Positions 12,886 to 23,168 of a stretch of DNA of 64,000 bases are shown here, in pieces (position 1 is the stretch's first letter; each line of letters starts with the position of its first letter). The notes beneath the pieces are model-generated. The model was not told the DNA's origin. It saw nothing but the letters and a program-made list of their open reading frames with translations, and did no database searches. Both the position numbers and the translations under genes were made by a program. The stretch is from Lunularia cruciata (lineage: Eukaryota > Streptophyta > Marchantiopsida > Lunulariales > Lunulariaceae), in contig OX419757.1 of NCBI GenBank assembly GCA_948567375.1, positions 64,232,001 through 64,296,000 of the forward strand, read 5' to 3'.

Positions 12886-13564
12886 TGTAACACCCATTTG
12901 TGCATGTGTGTGGTATTGTGATATTTAGCTTGGTATTACAAGTACTTAAGAGATATTATTTATATAGAGATAAAGGATGGTTCTATATTAGTCATGGTTA
13001 GCTAAAGTTAGTCATAGCTAAGATAGATGGGACCTTACTTTAGAGGAAGTAGAAAAGATGAGCACCACTATTTTGGATTTTAGTGTGTTGACTTGGTATT
13101 ATTCCTAGGTGTTTGGCTTTGGGGAAAGAGTTGAGAACTCTTGGGCCCGCAAGCCTTTTTGTTTTGGATTCTTCTTTAGTCCAAGGATAGCCCATGTGAA
13201 GGAATCCTTGCTTTAGTGGTTGGGTCAAGATAAGGGGAATATGCCCATGTGAATGGATATTCCTTTCTACTTTTTGACTTTACTTGACTTTTAGTCTAGT
13301 AACTTGAGTTACTACGGTAAATAGTAACTTTGGTACGTAACTATTTCACAAGTATATAAACAAGGGGTGAGGAGGTACTCATCATCCTTTCATTTGCAAC
13401 TATCTCTCTCTCATTGAGTTCTCTAGTGAGCAATGTCTTGAGTCTTGGAGTGTTAGCCTTGGAGGAGTATGATGGAGTTGGGGTTCCTTGCCTTCTTAGT
13501 CCATGGTGCGCTACCATAATAGCCATCAGAGGTTCATCCTGAGTGAGAGACAGGCCGGCTCACA
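12886..13564 (+). repeat. Family A 5' LTR
   Basis: Starts TGTAACACCCATTTG and ends GGCTCACA. It is identical by eye to 20007-20685. It should carry the element's promoter; a TATA box is seen at 13353-13360. Confidence 0.9.
13353..13360 (+). promoter_or_regulatory. TATA box in family A LTR
   Basis: TATATAAA in the context CACAAGTATATAAACAAGG, about 210 bp before the LTR end and conserved in all A LTR copies seen. A transcription start about 30 bp downstream would mark the U3/R border (inference). Confidence 0.6.
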
Positions 13565-13568
13565 TTTT

Positions 13569-13586
13569 TGGTTCCGTTGCCGGGAC
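13569..13586 (+). other. Primer-binding site, family A
   Basis: TGGTTCCGTTGCCGGGAC lies 4 bp after the 5' LTR. Its GTTGCCGGGA core resembles the tRNA-Asp-type sites of plant Ty3 elements, but the first bases differ, so the priming tRNA is uncertain. Confidence 0.5.
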
Positions 13587-14424
13587 CTCTCTAGAAGGCA
13601 AGATAATGTTCCGCGTCCAATTCTACATTAGGCAGAAGGAGGCTATGAGAGCTCACTTGGAGAGAACATTAGGAGAAGAGAGGGCTGAACTTATGTTAGA
13701 GAACCAAGATCCATTTGTATACCCTGTAGTTCATTATGATGTCTTTGAGGTGATTTTGTACATCTTGTACACATGAGAGGAATTGGAGAGATTGTGTGAG
13801 GTGGATTGCAGATTTTGGGGATTAAGGTGATTTTGGGCAAAATCTCAAGTTTGAGATCTGGACTTGAGATTTCTACACATGATAGCTTGGGTTATCTTTC
13901 AGTTAGCACACTTGAAATTATTGAGAGAGCTTCTATGCGCACTGGGCTAGAATTTTTGAAAGTTGATAGGGTAAAGTGCTCCCGCAACTGCATGCTCTCT
14001 GGAAAATTGTACAGAGTCTGCCATTTCTTCAATTTTTAGTGAATTGTCCTGAAAATTTCGAAGAAAATTCAGTGCATTGTATCCTACCTGGTGCCACAAA
14101 AATTAGAGAGAGATCATTTTTGCGCAGTGCGTTATGAGTTTTTGAAGTGAGGGGGGTGGTTTTCAGACCAAATCTGAAATATGGGTGCTGAATAGAAAGG
14201 TGTCTAGGCCAAATGGCTCGATGAAAAGATCTAAAATTTTGCAGGGAGGGACGCCCTAGAGTTGTGATCAAGTGTGGAAAATTTCAGAGGACTGTGACAT
14301 ATTCATTGGGAGATTTGAGTGACATTGTGAGGAAGGGTCAATTCTGCAGAGTGGAGATCTCATGCATGAGAAGTTTGAGATCAACAAAAAGCATGTTTGA
14401 GTGTTTAGATTCATCTTTGGGAAC

Positions 14425-14898
14425 ATGGAGGGTCATCAAGAGTGGAAATTGAGATTATGCAAGGTTCCCCAAGGGTTTGAGGTGATTGTAGGGGTGGATT
14501 TGAGGAAAAGAGAGTTTACAATAGAATTTGAAGAGAGTGTTGAGAGGATCCAAAAACCTACACCACTTGGAGGAAAGAGTGAGTCTAAGTGCTTTCTATG
14601 TGGAGAGAAGGGACATAAGGCAAGTTCATGTCCATTAACCTTTGAGAGCAAGAGATTGAGGGAAAGGAGAGGCTTACTTGACTTGGGTTTGCATGTTGGA
14701 CCTTCTTCACCAAGATTGGGAGGGAGAAGATCTAAGACCAAGGAGTTGTGTGAGGTTTGTGGAGTTGAAGGACTTCCAAAAGGACATGAGTGTAGTGGAG
14801 TAAAAGCACTTTTGGAAACTTTGGTGAAGGATCTTGGAGAGAGTCTTAGTACAGCTACAGAAATACTACCACCTTCATCAGCTAGTTCTCAAGATTAG
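14425..14898 (+). CDS. Small zinc-knuckle ORF upstream of gag in family A
   Basis: An open frame of 157 codons from ATG at 14425 (the frame is open a little further upstream). It contains a CCHC zinc knuckle, CFLCGEKGHKASSC (around 14590-14632), and a second Cys/His cluster, CEVCGVEGLPKGHEC (around 14754-14798). The middle is basic (ESKRLRERR) and the C-terminus is helical and acidic. It lies 233 bp before the Gag-Pol start. An ORF before gag is unusual in Ty3 elements. It may be a separate nucleic-acid-binding accessory protein, or the last exon of a spliced ORF that starts at 13603 with MFRVQFYIRQKEAMRAH; a frame similar to that first part is kept in the deleted copy at 12190-12330. The function is unknown; RNA or DNA binding is inferred only from the knuckle. 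Confidence 0.55.
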   Translation: MEGHQEWKLRLCKVPQGFEVIVGVDLRKREFTIEFEESVERIQKPTPLGGKSESKCFLCGEKGHKASSCPLTFESKRLRERRGLLDLGLHVGPSSPRLGGRRSKTKELCEVCGVEGLPKGHECSGVKALLETLVKDLGESLSTATEILPPSSASSQD

Positions 14899-15131
14899 TG
14901 ATGGAGATAATCTTTCAACTTATGGATAAACTATCCATGAGAGTTAGATTAATATGCACTCTAGGATTTGATGTTGCTATAGAAATCTTGGAGCAACCTG
15001 AACCTTTTGTGTTCCCTAGAGTGGATTATTCTCAGATGGTGTTAGTCATGTATATACTCTATTAGTAATAGAGTGAGAGAAAAGAAAAGAGAAAAAAAAA
15101 TAAGAGAAAAGAAAGATAGTGAGGGGTTAAG

Positions 15132-18100
15132 ATGGGGAAACTTCCGGTTTTCTTTGGCAAGGATGGAGAAGATGTGGAGGCCTTTGTGAGAGACTTCAAG
15201 AGAGCTTGCATAGGAAACAATGAGAGGAGGAAGAATGAGTGGGCCTCATTATTACCAGATTTCTTTGAGGATGCAGCACTTACATGGTATGAGTCAGAAT
15301 ACCAAAAGAGAGAGAGGAGAGAGGGGGAAGAGGAGTCTTGGGAGACTTTGACTTCAGCACTCATTGAGAACTTTCTTCCTGATGAGAGTTATGAGAGATT
15401 GATGAGTGAGGTTACATTTCTCAAGCAAGGAGATGGAGAGAAAGTGAGGGTCTATGTGGAAAGAGTGGAAAAGTTGGAGTCCAGATTTCACATAGTGTTG
15501 AGGAAGGGTGGGGATGATGTGGAGACTACAATGATTGGCATAGGGGCCATGCTCACCAAGAATTTTGTGGGAGGATTGAGACCACAAATTAGAAGCAAGG
15601 TGAGATATGAGAAACCTTCTTCCAAGGTTGAAGCTATCAAGATCGCAATTCGTATGGAGGAGAGTTTGGAAGGGGATGAGAGTGATTTGGTGGTGAAGGA
15701 GGTTGTGCATCCTCCTCAAGGCTACAAGTATGGTGGAACTTCTGATACTTTGGTGACAAGGGTTGCACCACAAGTAGTAGTTGCTCCAATTCTTGCACCT
15801 CCACCAAAAGATCCACTCCAAACCATCACAGAACAACTTGCGGATCTCAAGATCAATGTGGTGCAACTATGGGAGAAGAGAGAGGTGGATCAGAATGTAG
15901 GGAGAGGACCTAGGAGTTATGGAAACTATCCATATAGAGGAGGCCAACCAGCCAACAATTTCAATGATAGAAATTGTTTTGGTTGTGGAGGAAGAGGCCA
16001 TATCCAAAGGAATTGCCCAAATTCCACTTACCATGGAGGAAGAGGTTATGAGGGAGCCAATAGAGGGAAAGAGGGAGGTAGTGAAACCCAAGTGGCTCCT
16101 AATCCCAACAAAGGTAAGGGGATAGCATCCATAGATGTGGTTGAGAGCAAGTATGAGAAGGGAGAGTGCTCAAACTCCAAGGGTCTTAATTTGGAGCTTT
16201 TGGCACAAGAGAAGAAGAGAGCTCGTTTTGCAGAGGATGTTCACTCTTCTCAAGGATTTACTTCAAGCAAGGATACTCCTATGTCTACTAGGAGCACTCG
16301 CACCTCAACACCATCAACAACAAAGACTCCAAGGAAGAAGTTGGGGATGGAGGACTTCTTGATCTCAAAGCAACAATGGAACTACAATGTGTTGGAGGAT
16401 GTTGGTAGTCACAAGGCTAACATCACAGTGGGCCAATTAATTGCTTTGAACCCTACCTTGAGAAAGGAGCTTAGAGGTGGTTTGAGTTCTACAAGGAGCA
16501 AGAAGAAGAAGAAGGCAAAAGTTCCAATATCAATGGGGGTGGTGGATGCCAAGCCAGCACCATGGGAAGCTTGTGAATATGCCTCCAAGATTGATGTGAG
16601 AGTGAATGGTCACAACATCAAGGATGCATTGGTTGATGGAGGATCAGCAGTGAATGCCATGTCAGAAAGGTTGATGAAGAAGTTGGGTATGATACCCTCA
16701 AGAGCTTCAACATTTGTGGTGAGCATGGCAAACAAGCAACAAGTTCGACCAGTAGGAGTGATGGATAAGGTGGTAGTTTCAGTTATGGGAGTTCAAAATC
16801 TCATGACTTTCCAAGTCTTGAAGGATTCAAGCTATGACTTACTTCTTGGGAGGCCATGGTTGAGAGCAGCACGCACAACTGATCGATGGCACAAAGGGTA
16901 CTTAAGGATTGGGCCATCAAACCATAGAGTCACTGTTCCTGTGACTAACACCACCAACACCTCACATTCAGATACCCCATCTTCTGATTATTGGGAATCT
17001 GATTCTGAAGGAGGAGCTTCAGGTGTGGACACAAGCATGGAAGAGGAGACTTCCACGGAGGAGGATGAATCTGAATCTGATTCAGATGTGTATCCTTTGT
17101 GTGCTATGGATTTTGCACCTAAGCTAGAGGTTTTGAAGGACCCAGATAAATCACCATTGACACTTGAGGAGGTAGAGAGAAGGTTATCTACCCTCAAGTA
17201 TGGCCCAAATGTTACCAAGGAGGAGAAGGTGAGATTTAAGGAGATTTTCCGCAAGTTCATCCATGTGTTTGCTTTTAGTTACAAGGATTTGAAGGAAGTC
17301 ACCTTGGAGGAGCACAAGATAGAGGTGGAGTCACATGCAAGACCAATCCGCCAAAAGCAACGTCGCATTAGCCCACCAATATCTTTGGTTGTGAAGGAGG
17401 AGATTGATAAGCTCAAGGAGGCTGGATTTATCTTTGAGGTGGAGAATTCAGAATGGGTGTCTCCAATTGTCATTGTGAAGAAAAAGAATGGCAAGCTTTG
17501 GGTATGTGTGGATTACAAGAAGCTCAATGCTGTTACCAAGAAGGACTACTACCCATTGCCATTCATTGATGAGATCTTGGAGGAGGTTGCAGGTCATGAG
17601 AGGTACAGTTTTGGAGATGGTTATAGTGGATATAACCAAATCAAGATTGCACCAGAGCATCAACAACTCACCACATTCACCACACCTTGGGGAACTTACG
17701 CTTTCAAGGTCATGCCTTTTGGGCTTTGCAATGCTCCAGCCACATTCCAACGGTTCATGAACAAGGTATTTGAACCTTTCATTGGGAAATTTGTGAGAGA
17801 TTTCATTGATGACTTTTGTGTCTATGGGAGCAAGGAGGAGCACTTTGAGCACCTAATCAAAGTCTTGCAACGCTTGGATGAGGCAAATGCATCACTCAAC
17901 CCAGAGAAGTGCATTTTTGGATGTGAAGAAGGTCTACTTTTGGGGCACATCATCTCCAAGGATGGAATAGCAGTTGATCCTGAGAAGGTGAGGAAAATCT
18001 CAGACCTTCCATTCCCTTCAAGCTTGACAAAGTTACGCCAATTCTTGGGAATGGTTGGGTACTATAGGAGGTTCATCTTCTCATTTTCCAACAAGGCTTA

Positions 18101-19958
18101 TGCATTGACCATCTACATGAAGAAGGGTGTAGATTACATGGTGATTTTGGAAGACAAGGAGGCTCTCAAAGCTTTTGAGGAGCTCAAGCAATCCCTTGTT
18201 GTAGCTCCAATTCTTGCTAAACCTGATTGGAGTAAGCCTTTCATCCTCTACACTGATGCTTCTAATGTAGCTATAGGATGCACTCTTAGTCAATTAGACC
18301 AAGATGGGCATGATCATCCAATAGCTTATGCTAGTAGGCAGATGGTTTCAGCAGAGAAGAACTACTCTGTCACAGAGAGAGAAGGGTTGGCAGTGATCTT
18401 TGGTCTCAAGAAGTTTAGACACTACTTGATTGGAGGGAAAGCCACAATTGTCACGGATCACAAGGCTTTGAAGTACATCTTCAACAAGCCTAATGTTGAA
18501 GGGAGACTAGCAAGGTGGATGATTCTCTTGTCTGAGTATGACTACACAATTGAGGATAGGCCAGGAAAGAAACATGCAAATGCTGATTTGTTATCTAGAG
18601 CCTATGATCATGATGGAGATGAGCCAGTAGATGATTCCTTCCCGGATGAGGAGCTCATGACAATCTCAGTCACTCAAGAGGTTCCAATGGAGTACAAGGA
18701 GATTGTGGATTTTGTGACAAGAGGTAACTATCCAGAAGGGATGCATGCTAGGGAGAGGAAGGCCCTTGCAGCAAGATCTAGACCTTACACAATGGTGGAT
18801 GATATTCTTTTTCACCAAGGAGCAGATGGTCTACTTCGAAGAGCAGTGGGTAAGGAAGAGTCTATCCTACTCATAAAGGAGTTTCATGAAGGTTTAGTAT
18901 GTGGAGGACACTTTGCAGGAAAGGTGACTGCTTTCAAGATTCTAGATGCAGGTTACCATTGGAGAGGGATTTTCAAGGATTGTCTTGATTATTGCAAAAC
19001 TTGTCATGTTTGTCAAGCTTTTGCTAGAAAGTCTACATCCACTCCACCACTTAGATCAATTCCATTGCTAGGACCCTTTGAGAAGTGGGGAATTGATTTT
19101 GTAGGACCTCTCAATAGAACCCCAAGGAACAATCGGTACATTGTGGTAGTTACTGATTACCTTACCAAGTGGGTTGAGGCTAGACCATTGAGGGACAAGA
19201 ATGAAGATGAAGTGGGTAGATTTCTTTATGAACGCATTATCACTAGGTTTGGATGCCCTTTGGAGTTGGTTTCTGATAGAGGAGGAGAGTTTACAGGAAG
19301 CATTACTACAGCCATGCTACGACATTTCTCTATCACACATAGAGTAACTACATCCTATAAGCCAAATTCCAATGGCTTGGCAGAGAGAACCAATCAGACC
19401 TTGTGCATGATGTTGGCCAAAGATGCAGAAATGGAGGGGGCTAAACATCATTGGGACAAGAGGATTCATGCAGTTTTGTGGGAGTATAGGACAACCATGA
19501 AGACTTCCACTGGATATTCTCCATTCCAATTGGTGTATGGTATTGAGTCTACCTTACCTATTCACTTTGATCTTCCTACCTTCCAAAGCATTCATAGGAG
19601 ATTGAAGAAAGCACAAGGAAGTGATGCAGAGAAGTCAAGGAAGGATCAACTCATGGAGTTGGAAGAGGCAAGAGCAGTTGCTATGGTTCAAGTGGAGCAA
19701 GCCCAAAGGAAACAAAAGGAGAGCTATGACAAGAGGCAAGGCAAGAAGAAGGTGGAGCCTTTCAAAGAAGGTGATTGGGTAATGTTGTTTGATTCCATTC
19801 GATTCAAGAGAGTGCAAAAGAAGTTTTTGCCTAAGTACTTTGGACCTTTCATAGTAGAGAAGGTGTGGGGCAATTACACCTATGATCTCAAGGAGTTGGG
19901 AGGAAGACACTTTGATAGGATTAACCATGATAAGTTGAAGATGTACCATAGAAGGTAG
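15132..19958 (+). CDS. gag-pol: Gag-Pol polyprotein of intact Ty3/gypsy element A
   Basis: One open frame of 1608 residues. Order: Gag (about 1-270), CCHC knuckle CFGCGGRGHIQRNC (282-295), aspartic protease with DGGS (D502), reverse transcriptase with YPLPFIDE, FGDGYSGYNQI, MPFGLCNAPATFQRFM and FIDD (D893, D894), RNase H with YTDAS (D1042) and VTDHKAL, and integrase with an HHCC zinc site from H1252 and a DDE triad D1322, D1382, E1418. It ends KMYHRR without a chromodomain. Together these copy the element RNA into DNA and insert it into the genome. DGYSGYNQI and the missing chromodomain point to the Tat/Athila branch (knowledge of the family). All catalytic residues I can place are present and there is no frame break, unlike every other pol gene in the window. 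The start ATG follows an A/G-rich tract; Gag and Pol share one frame, so any Gag excess must come from other control. Confidence 0.95.
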   Translation: MGKLPVFFGKDGEDVEAFVRDFKRACIGNNERRKNEWASLLPDFFEDAALTWYESEYQKRERREGEEESWETLTSALIENFLPDESYERLMSEVTFLKQGDGEKVRVYVERVEKLESRFHIVLRKGGDDVETTMIGIGAMLTKNFVGGLRPQIRSKVRYEKPSSKVEAIKIAIRMEESLEGDESDLVVKEVVHPPQGYKYGGTSDTLVTRVAPQVVVAPILAPPPKDPLQTITEQLADLKINVVQLWEKREVDQNVGRGPRSYGNYPYRGGQPANNFNDRNCFGCGGRGHIQRNCPNSTYHGGRGYEGANRGKEGGSETQVAPNPNKGKGIASIDVVESKYEKGECSNSKGLNLELLAQEKKRARFAEDVHSSQGFTSSKDTPMSTRSTRTSTPSTTKTPRKKLGMEDFLISKQQWNYNVLEDVGSHKANITVGQLIALNPTLRKELRGGLSSTRSKKKKKAKVPISMGVVDAKPAPWEACEYASKIDVRVNGHNIKDALVDGGSAVNAMSERLMKKLGMIPSRASTFVVSMANKQQVRPVGVMDKVVVSVMGVQNLMTFQVLKDSSYDLLLGRPWLRAARTTDRWHKGYLRIGPSNHRVTVPVTNTTNTSHSDTPSSDYWESDSEGGASGVDTSMEEETSTEEDESESDSDVYPLCAMDFAPKLEVLKDPDKSPLTLEEVERRLSTLKYGPNVTKEEKVRFKEIFRKFIHVFAFSYKDLKEVTLEEHKIEVESHARPIRQKQRRISPPISLVVKEEIDKLKEAGFIFEVENSEWVSPIVIVKKKNGKLWVCVDYKKLNAVTKKDYYPLPFIDEILEEVAGHERYSFGDGYSGYNQIKIAPEHQQLTTFTTPWGTYAFKVMPFGLCNAPATFQRFMNKVFEPFIGKFVRDFIDDFCVYGSKEEHFEHLIKVLQRLDEANASLNPEKCIFGCEEGLLLGHIISKDGIAVDPEKVRKISDLPFPSSLTKLRQFLGMVGYYRRFIFSFSNKAYALTIYMKKGVDYMVILEDKEALKAFEELKQSLVVAPILAKPDWSKPFILYTDASNVAIGCTLSQLDQDGHDHPIAYASRQMVSAEKNYSVTEREGLAVIFGLKKFRHYLIGGKATIVTDHKALKYIFNKPNVEGRLARWMILLSEYDYTIEDRPGKKHANADLLSRAYDHDGDEPVDDSFPDEELMTISVTQEVPMEYKEIVDFVTRGNYPEGMHARERKALAARSRPYTMVDDILFHQGADGLLRRAVGKEESILLIKEFHEGLVCGGHFAGKVTAFKILDAGYHWRGIFKDCLDYCKTCHVCQAFARKSTSTPPLRSIPLLGPFEKWGIDFVGPLNRTPRNNRYIVVVTDYLTKWVEARPLRDKNEDEVGRFLYERIITRFGCPLELVSDRGGEFTGSITTAMLRHFSITHRVTTSYKPNSNGLAERTNQTLCMMLAKDAEMEGAKHHWDKRIHAVLWEYRTTMKTSTGYSPFQLVYGIESTLPIHFDLPTFQSIHRRLKKAQGSDAEKSRKDQLMELEEARAVAMVQVEQAQRKQKESYDKRQGKKKVEPFKEGDWVMLFDSIRFKRVQKKFLPKYFGPFIVEKVWGNYTYDLKELGGRHFDRINHDKLKMYHRR

Positions 19959-19989
19959 AGAGACCTTCACTTTGAGGACAAAGTGAAAA

Positions 19990-20006
19990 CTTAGTCCGGG
20001 GGTAAA
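19990..20006 (+). other. Polypurine-like tract before family A 3' LTR
   Basis: TTAGTCCGGGGGTAAA ends directly at the 3' LTR start. The G-run is the likely plus-strand primer (inferred from position). Confidence 0.5.
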
Positions 20007-20685
20007 TGTAACACCCATTTGTGCATGTGTGTGGTATTGTGATATTTAGCTTGGTATTACAAGTACTTAAGAGATATTATTTATATAGAGATAAAGGATG
20101 GTTCTATATTAGTCATGGTTAGCTAAAGTTAGTCATAGCTAAGATAGATGGGACCTTACTTTAGAGGAAGTAGAAAAGATGAGCACCACTATTTTGGATT
20201 TTAGTGTGTTGACTTGGTATTATTCCTAGGTGTTTGGCTTTGGGGAAAGAGTTGAGAACTCTTGGGCCCGCAAGCCTTTTTGTTTTGGATTCTTCTTTAG
20301 TCCAAGGATAGCCCATGTGAAGGAATCCTTGCTTTAGTGGTTGGGTCAAGATAAGGGGAATATGCCCATGTGAATGGATATTCCTTTCTACTTTTTGACT
20401 TTACTTGACTTTTAGTCTAGTAACTTGAGTTACTACGGTAAATAGTAACTTTGGTACGTAACTATTTCACAAGTATATAAACAAGGGGTGAGGAGGTACT
20501 CATCATCCTTTCATTTGCAACTATCTCTCTCTCATTGAGTTCTCTAGTGAGCAATGTCTTGAGTCTTGGAGTGTTAGCCTTGGAGGAGTATGATGGAGTT
20601 GGGGTTCCTTGCCTTCTTAGTCCATGGTGCGCTACCATAATAGCCATCAGAGGTTCATCCTGAGTGAGAGACAGGCCGGCTCACA
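20007..20685 (+). repeat. Family A 3' LTR
   Basis: Identical by eye to the 5' LTR at 12886-13564, including the TATA box (20474-20481). The flank after it, GATCCTTGCC, resumes the family C ORF. Confidence 0.9.
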
Positions 20686-21306
20686 GATCCTTGCCACTAC
20701 ATCTAATCTATGCATTGCAAACCCTCTCACTACACTCTACTTACTCACTTTTGAGGCCATCATATGCTTCCTCACTCTCTTCTGGTGAAAGATTGTTCTC
20801 AAGATCCTAACCCACTCGTCTTCTTGCAAATTTGCAATTTGCATTACTTTGGGTCGACTCTAAATAGGGATAGGGTAGCATCTAGACATTGCGATGCTTC
20901 CTTGCAGAAATCTTGATTTTGTACTCCTTTGCTGATCGGTCATTCTTCAATTGCTTCTTTGTGCCAATCACTGATTCTGTAAGGTTGTTTCCTATCATTG
21001 TCAAGAACTTCTTGATCTTGAGATCATCACTTCCTTCCTGCATACTTTCTTGATTGGCAAACCCCAAAGAAGTTTGTTAGAGATTCTTTAGATTAGGGTG
21101 TACTACCCGATGCAAAGTTGTCTACTTTGCCTTTCCCTCTTGTCTATATTGGGTCCTTTAGACTTGACCCAAGGTCAACTTTGGGTTTAGCCCAAACACA
21201 TGCTTCTTCATATTTACCTTCTTGTTTAGCCCTCCTTTGGCTTTACCAATGTACTTCTTCAAAACTTTATGAAAACCATCCAAAACCAGAAATTGTGGGT
21301 ACCACA

Positions 21307-22590
21307 ATGTGCAATGTCTTCTGTCATGACATTCACACCCAACCCCAAATCAATGGGTATGGATGTGATCATTTAGCCTATGATCTCCGTGTCTACTTTG
21401 GGAGATCCCAAATCTTCTTGTTCAATAACTTCTTCTTATAAATTGCGAGCAAGTCTTTCTTGGTCATCACCCTTACTTCCTTGAGGGCTGAACTCAGCTG
21501 CTTCTTGTATAGCTTATTGTCCTCCCACAATTGCTTAAATGTGATGTTAGCACTTGTAGATGCCAAATCGGCCACAATATCATATTGAAGAACTCCTCCC
21601 AACTTCATCTTCTTCACCTTTGTCTTCGGGTCTGAAGTCTTTCCTTGTCGAAATTGGACTTTGGGTGCTTCAAGATAGTAACTAGAGTACTGGCGGTCTT
21701 AACCCAAAGTTTTTTGGGTTTGCCCACCTTGGCTTGGATTAGATCCTTCACTTTGGATCTGATATCCATTGGAAACACAAGAGGCTCCATCTTCTTATCC
21801 TCCAAACTCATCTCCCAAGTTCTTTGTACTACTTCATTGATTTCTTTTTGCAAAGCTTTAGCTTTAGCTTTTGCTTTTGCTAGAATCTTTTCCTCCTTGG
21901 CACAAAGAATAGCTTTTGGGTGCAGTTTCTTCACCTTTTGTGAAGACAAAGCAGTGGTACTTGCTTCTTTGGGTTCATTCACGCTTCTTCTTACTTGAGC
22001 GTGTCTCAACCTTCAATATTTTGAGGTCTGGCCATTCTCCTTCAGAGGCCGGACTCCCTTCTTGAGGTCAATCTTCCTCAAGGGTTATGCAATTTACATT
22101 CATATCCCCTTTTGACTGAAGTGCAGCACGCTCAACTAGGATCTATACATATTTTACAGGCGGCTTTGGGTTTGGTGGTTGCGGGCATTGATTTCCAATA
22201 TGACCCAATCCTTTACAATTTCCACATATTAGGACGTACCCAATGTGCCTTCTTGGCTCCAGACAGTTTGGAGACCAATGTCCTATCAAAGCATAATTAT
22301 AACAAGCACCTAATGCAACATTTTGAGGCCTATTTTGGCCACCCCATTGGTGGTCTTCATGGAAGAGCATTTTTGTTGTACTCCCTTGGACCTTGATACA
22401 ATGTGCTTGCCTAAGGTTGTACCTCTTGGTCTAGTACATAGCCTTATCTTCCTCACTTTGGTCCCAACTTGGAACCCAATCAATTTGTTGCATTGGAAAT
22501 GTTGTGCAAGTCAAACTCTCCATATTAGCATGGCCAGATTTACCACACATAGTGCACCATACATTTGGTCTACCAAATGACAGAGGCTTT
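21307..22590 (-). pseudogene. Family C internal region: Gag zinc knuckles and pre-protease part
   Basis: On the minus strand, from right to left, there are three Cys/His knuckles: CTMCGKSGHANMESLTC (around 22550), a degenerate CYNYALIGHWSPNC (around 22300) and CGNCKGLGHIGNQC (around 22220). These are followed by a Lys/Ala-rich segment (22009-21614) and a segment with YDIVADLASTSANITFKQL (around 21580) of the kind that precedes protease in plant Ty3 elements (from memory). Several stops interrupt it. It continues the Gag fragment at 26402-27912, from which it was separated by the solo C LTR at 22591-26396. No reverse transcriptase or integrase is found before the LTR begins at 21306, so C appears non-autonomous. 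Confidence 0.6.
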
Positions 22591-22689
22591 TGTGGTGCCC
22601 ACATTTTGTGTTTTTTCAGAATAAAGGAGAAGAAGTGTATAGAGAAGTCGGATTGTGCCTGTATGGCCGAAGAAGGCGAAGAAAAGAGT

Positions 22690-22737
22690 CTTCGGGTTGA
22701 AACCCGAAGTAAAGTGACTTTGGGTTGAAACCCAAAG
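22690..22737 (+). promoter_or_regulatory. Paired palindromic motifs upstream of family C TATA box
   Basis: Two 20-bp palindromes stand in tandem: one at 22690-22709 built on CTTCGGGTT and its complement, and one at 22718-22737 built on CTTTGGGTT and its complement, followed by another GACTTCGGGTTA. They lie about 270-310 bp upstream of the TATA box. Repeated palindromes in U3 suggest binding sites for a dimeric factor (inference). The second differs from the first exactly as if CG had changed to TG on both strands. Confidence 0.4.
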
Positions 22738-23003
22738 TAAAGTGACTTCGGGTTATAAGGCAAAGTACTCGGAAATGCCCTGTCAGCATACAATACAAAG
22801 TAAATTGTCTTCGGATCAGGGGGAGCTCAACCCGAGGCGAAGACAGTCTAACAACCTTTCATCGGGACAAGAAATTCAAGAAGGGGCCGTTTCAAAACTG
22901 GCGGCTCATACGCACGAAGGTTGATTGACAATGACAGGTGCATGCCAGAGGTGTGATTTCTTGATAGAAACTCAAAGTGACGGAAGACTAAGAAGCACAA
23001 CTC

Positions 23004-23010
23004 TATAAAA
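23004..23010 (+). promoter_or_regulatory. TATA box in family C LTR
   Basis: TATAAAA in the context ACTCTATAAAAATTG, 165 bp before the ORF ATG at 23169. The minus-strand C copy keeps a similar CTATAAAATTG at about 31320. It is the likely promoter for transcripts that read first the LTR ORF and then gag. Confidence 0.55.
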
Positions 23011-23168
23011 ATTGAAACTGCAACAACGAAATGTCGAGCAATTTTCCTTCGCTATTGAGGAGTCGTCTTGCAGGTGATCGGGGAAAGAGAAATAGAGTTG
23101 GGCTCGTGTGAGTGCCTAAGGAAGAAGTCGCAAGAGTGAAATTGAGAGAAAGTGAGAAAGCAAAAGAG

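Larger units (their letters stand above)
12886..20685 (+). mobile_element. Intact family A Ty3/gypsy element (Tat/Athila-like)
   Basis: A 7.8 kb element bounded by two 679-bp LTRs that look identical by eye, flanked by GATC on both sides (12882-12885 and 20686-20689). It contains a primer-binding site, an upstream zinc-knuckle ORF, one uninterrupted Gag-Pol ORF of 1608 residues, and a purine-rich tract before the 3' LTR. It inserted in sense orientation into the minus-strand C LTR, splitting the codons of its ORF (the VVARI position). Identical LTRs and an open Gag-Pol suggest a recent insertion that may still be active. Confidence 0.9.
7615..21306 (-). repeat. Family C LTR, minus strand, split by four insertions
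   Basis: On the minus strand this LTR starts at 21306 with TGTGGTACCCACA and ends at 7615 with TTGTCACA. It is interrupted by a solo C LTR (9152-11053), a deleted A copy (11441-12532) and the intact A element (12886-20685). Removing them leaves about 2.9 kb. The remaining pieces 20686-20870, 12533-12885, 11059-11440 and 8210-9151 are colinear with the ORF of the C LTR at 22591-26396, with stops. LTR termini are supported by target duplications on the two solo copies. Confidence 0.65.
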
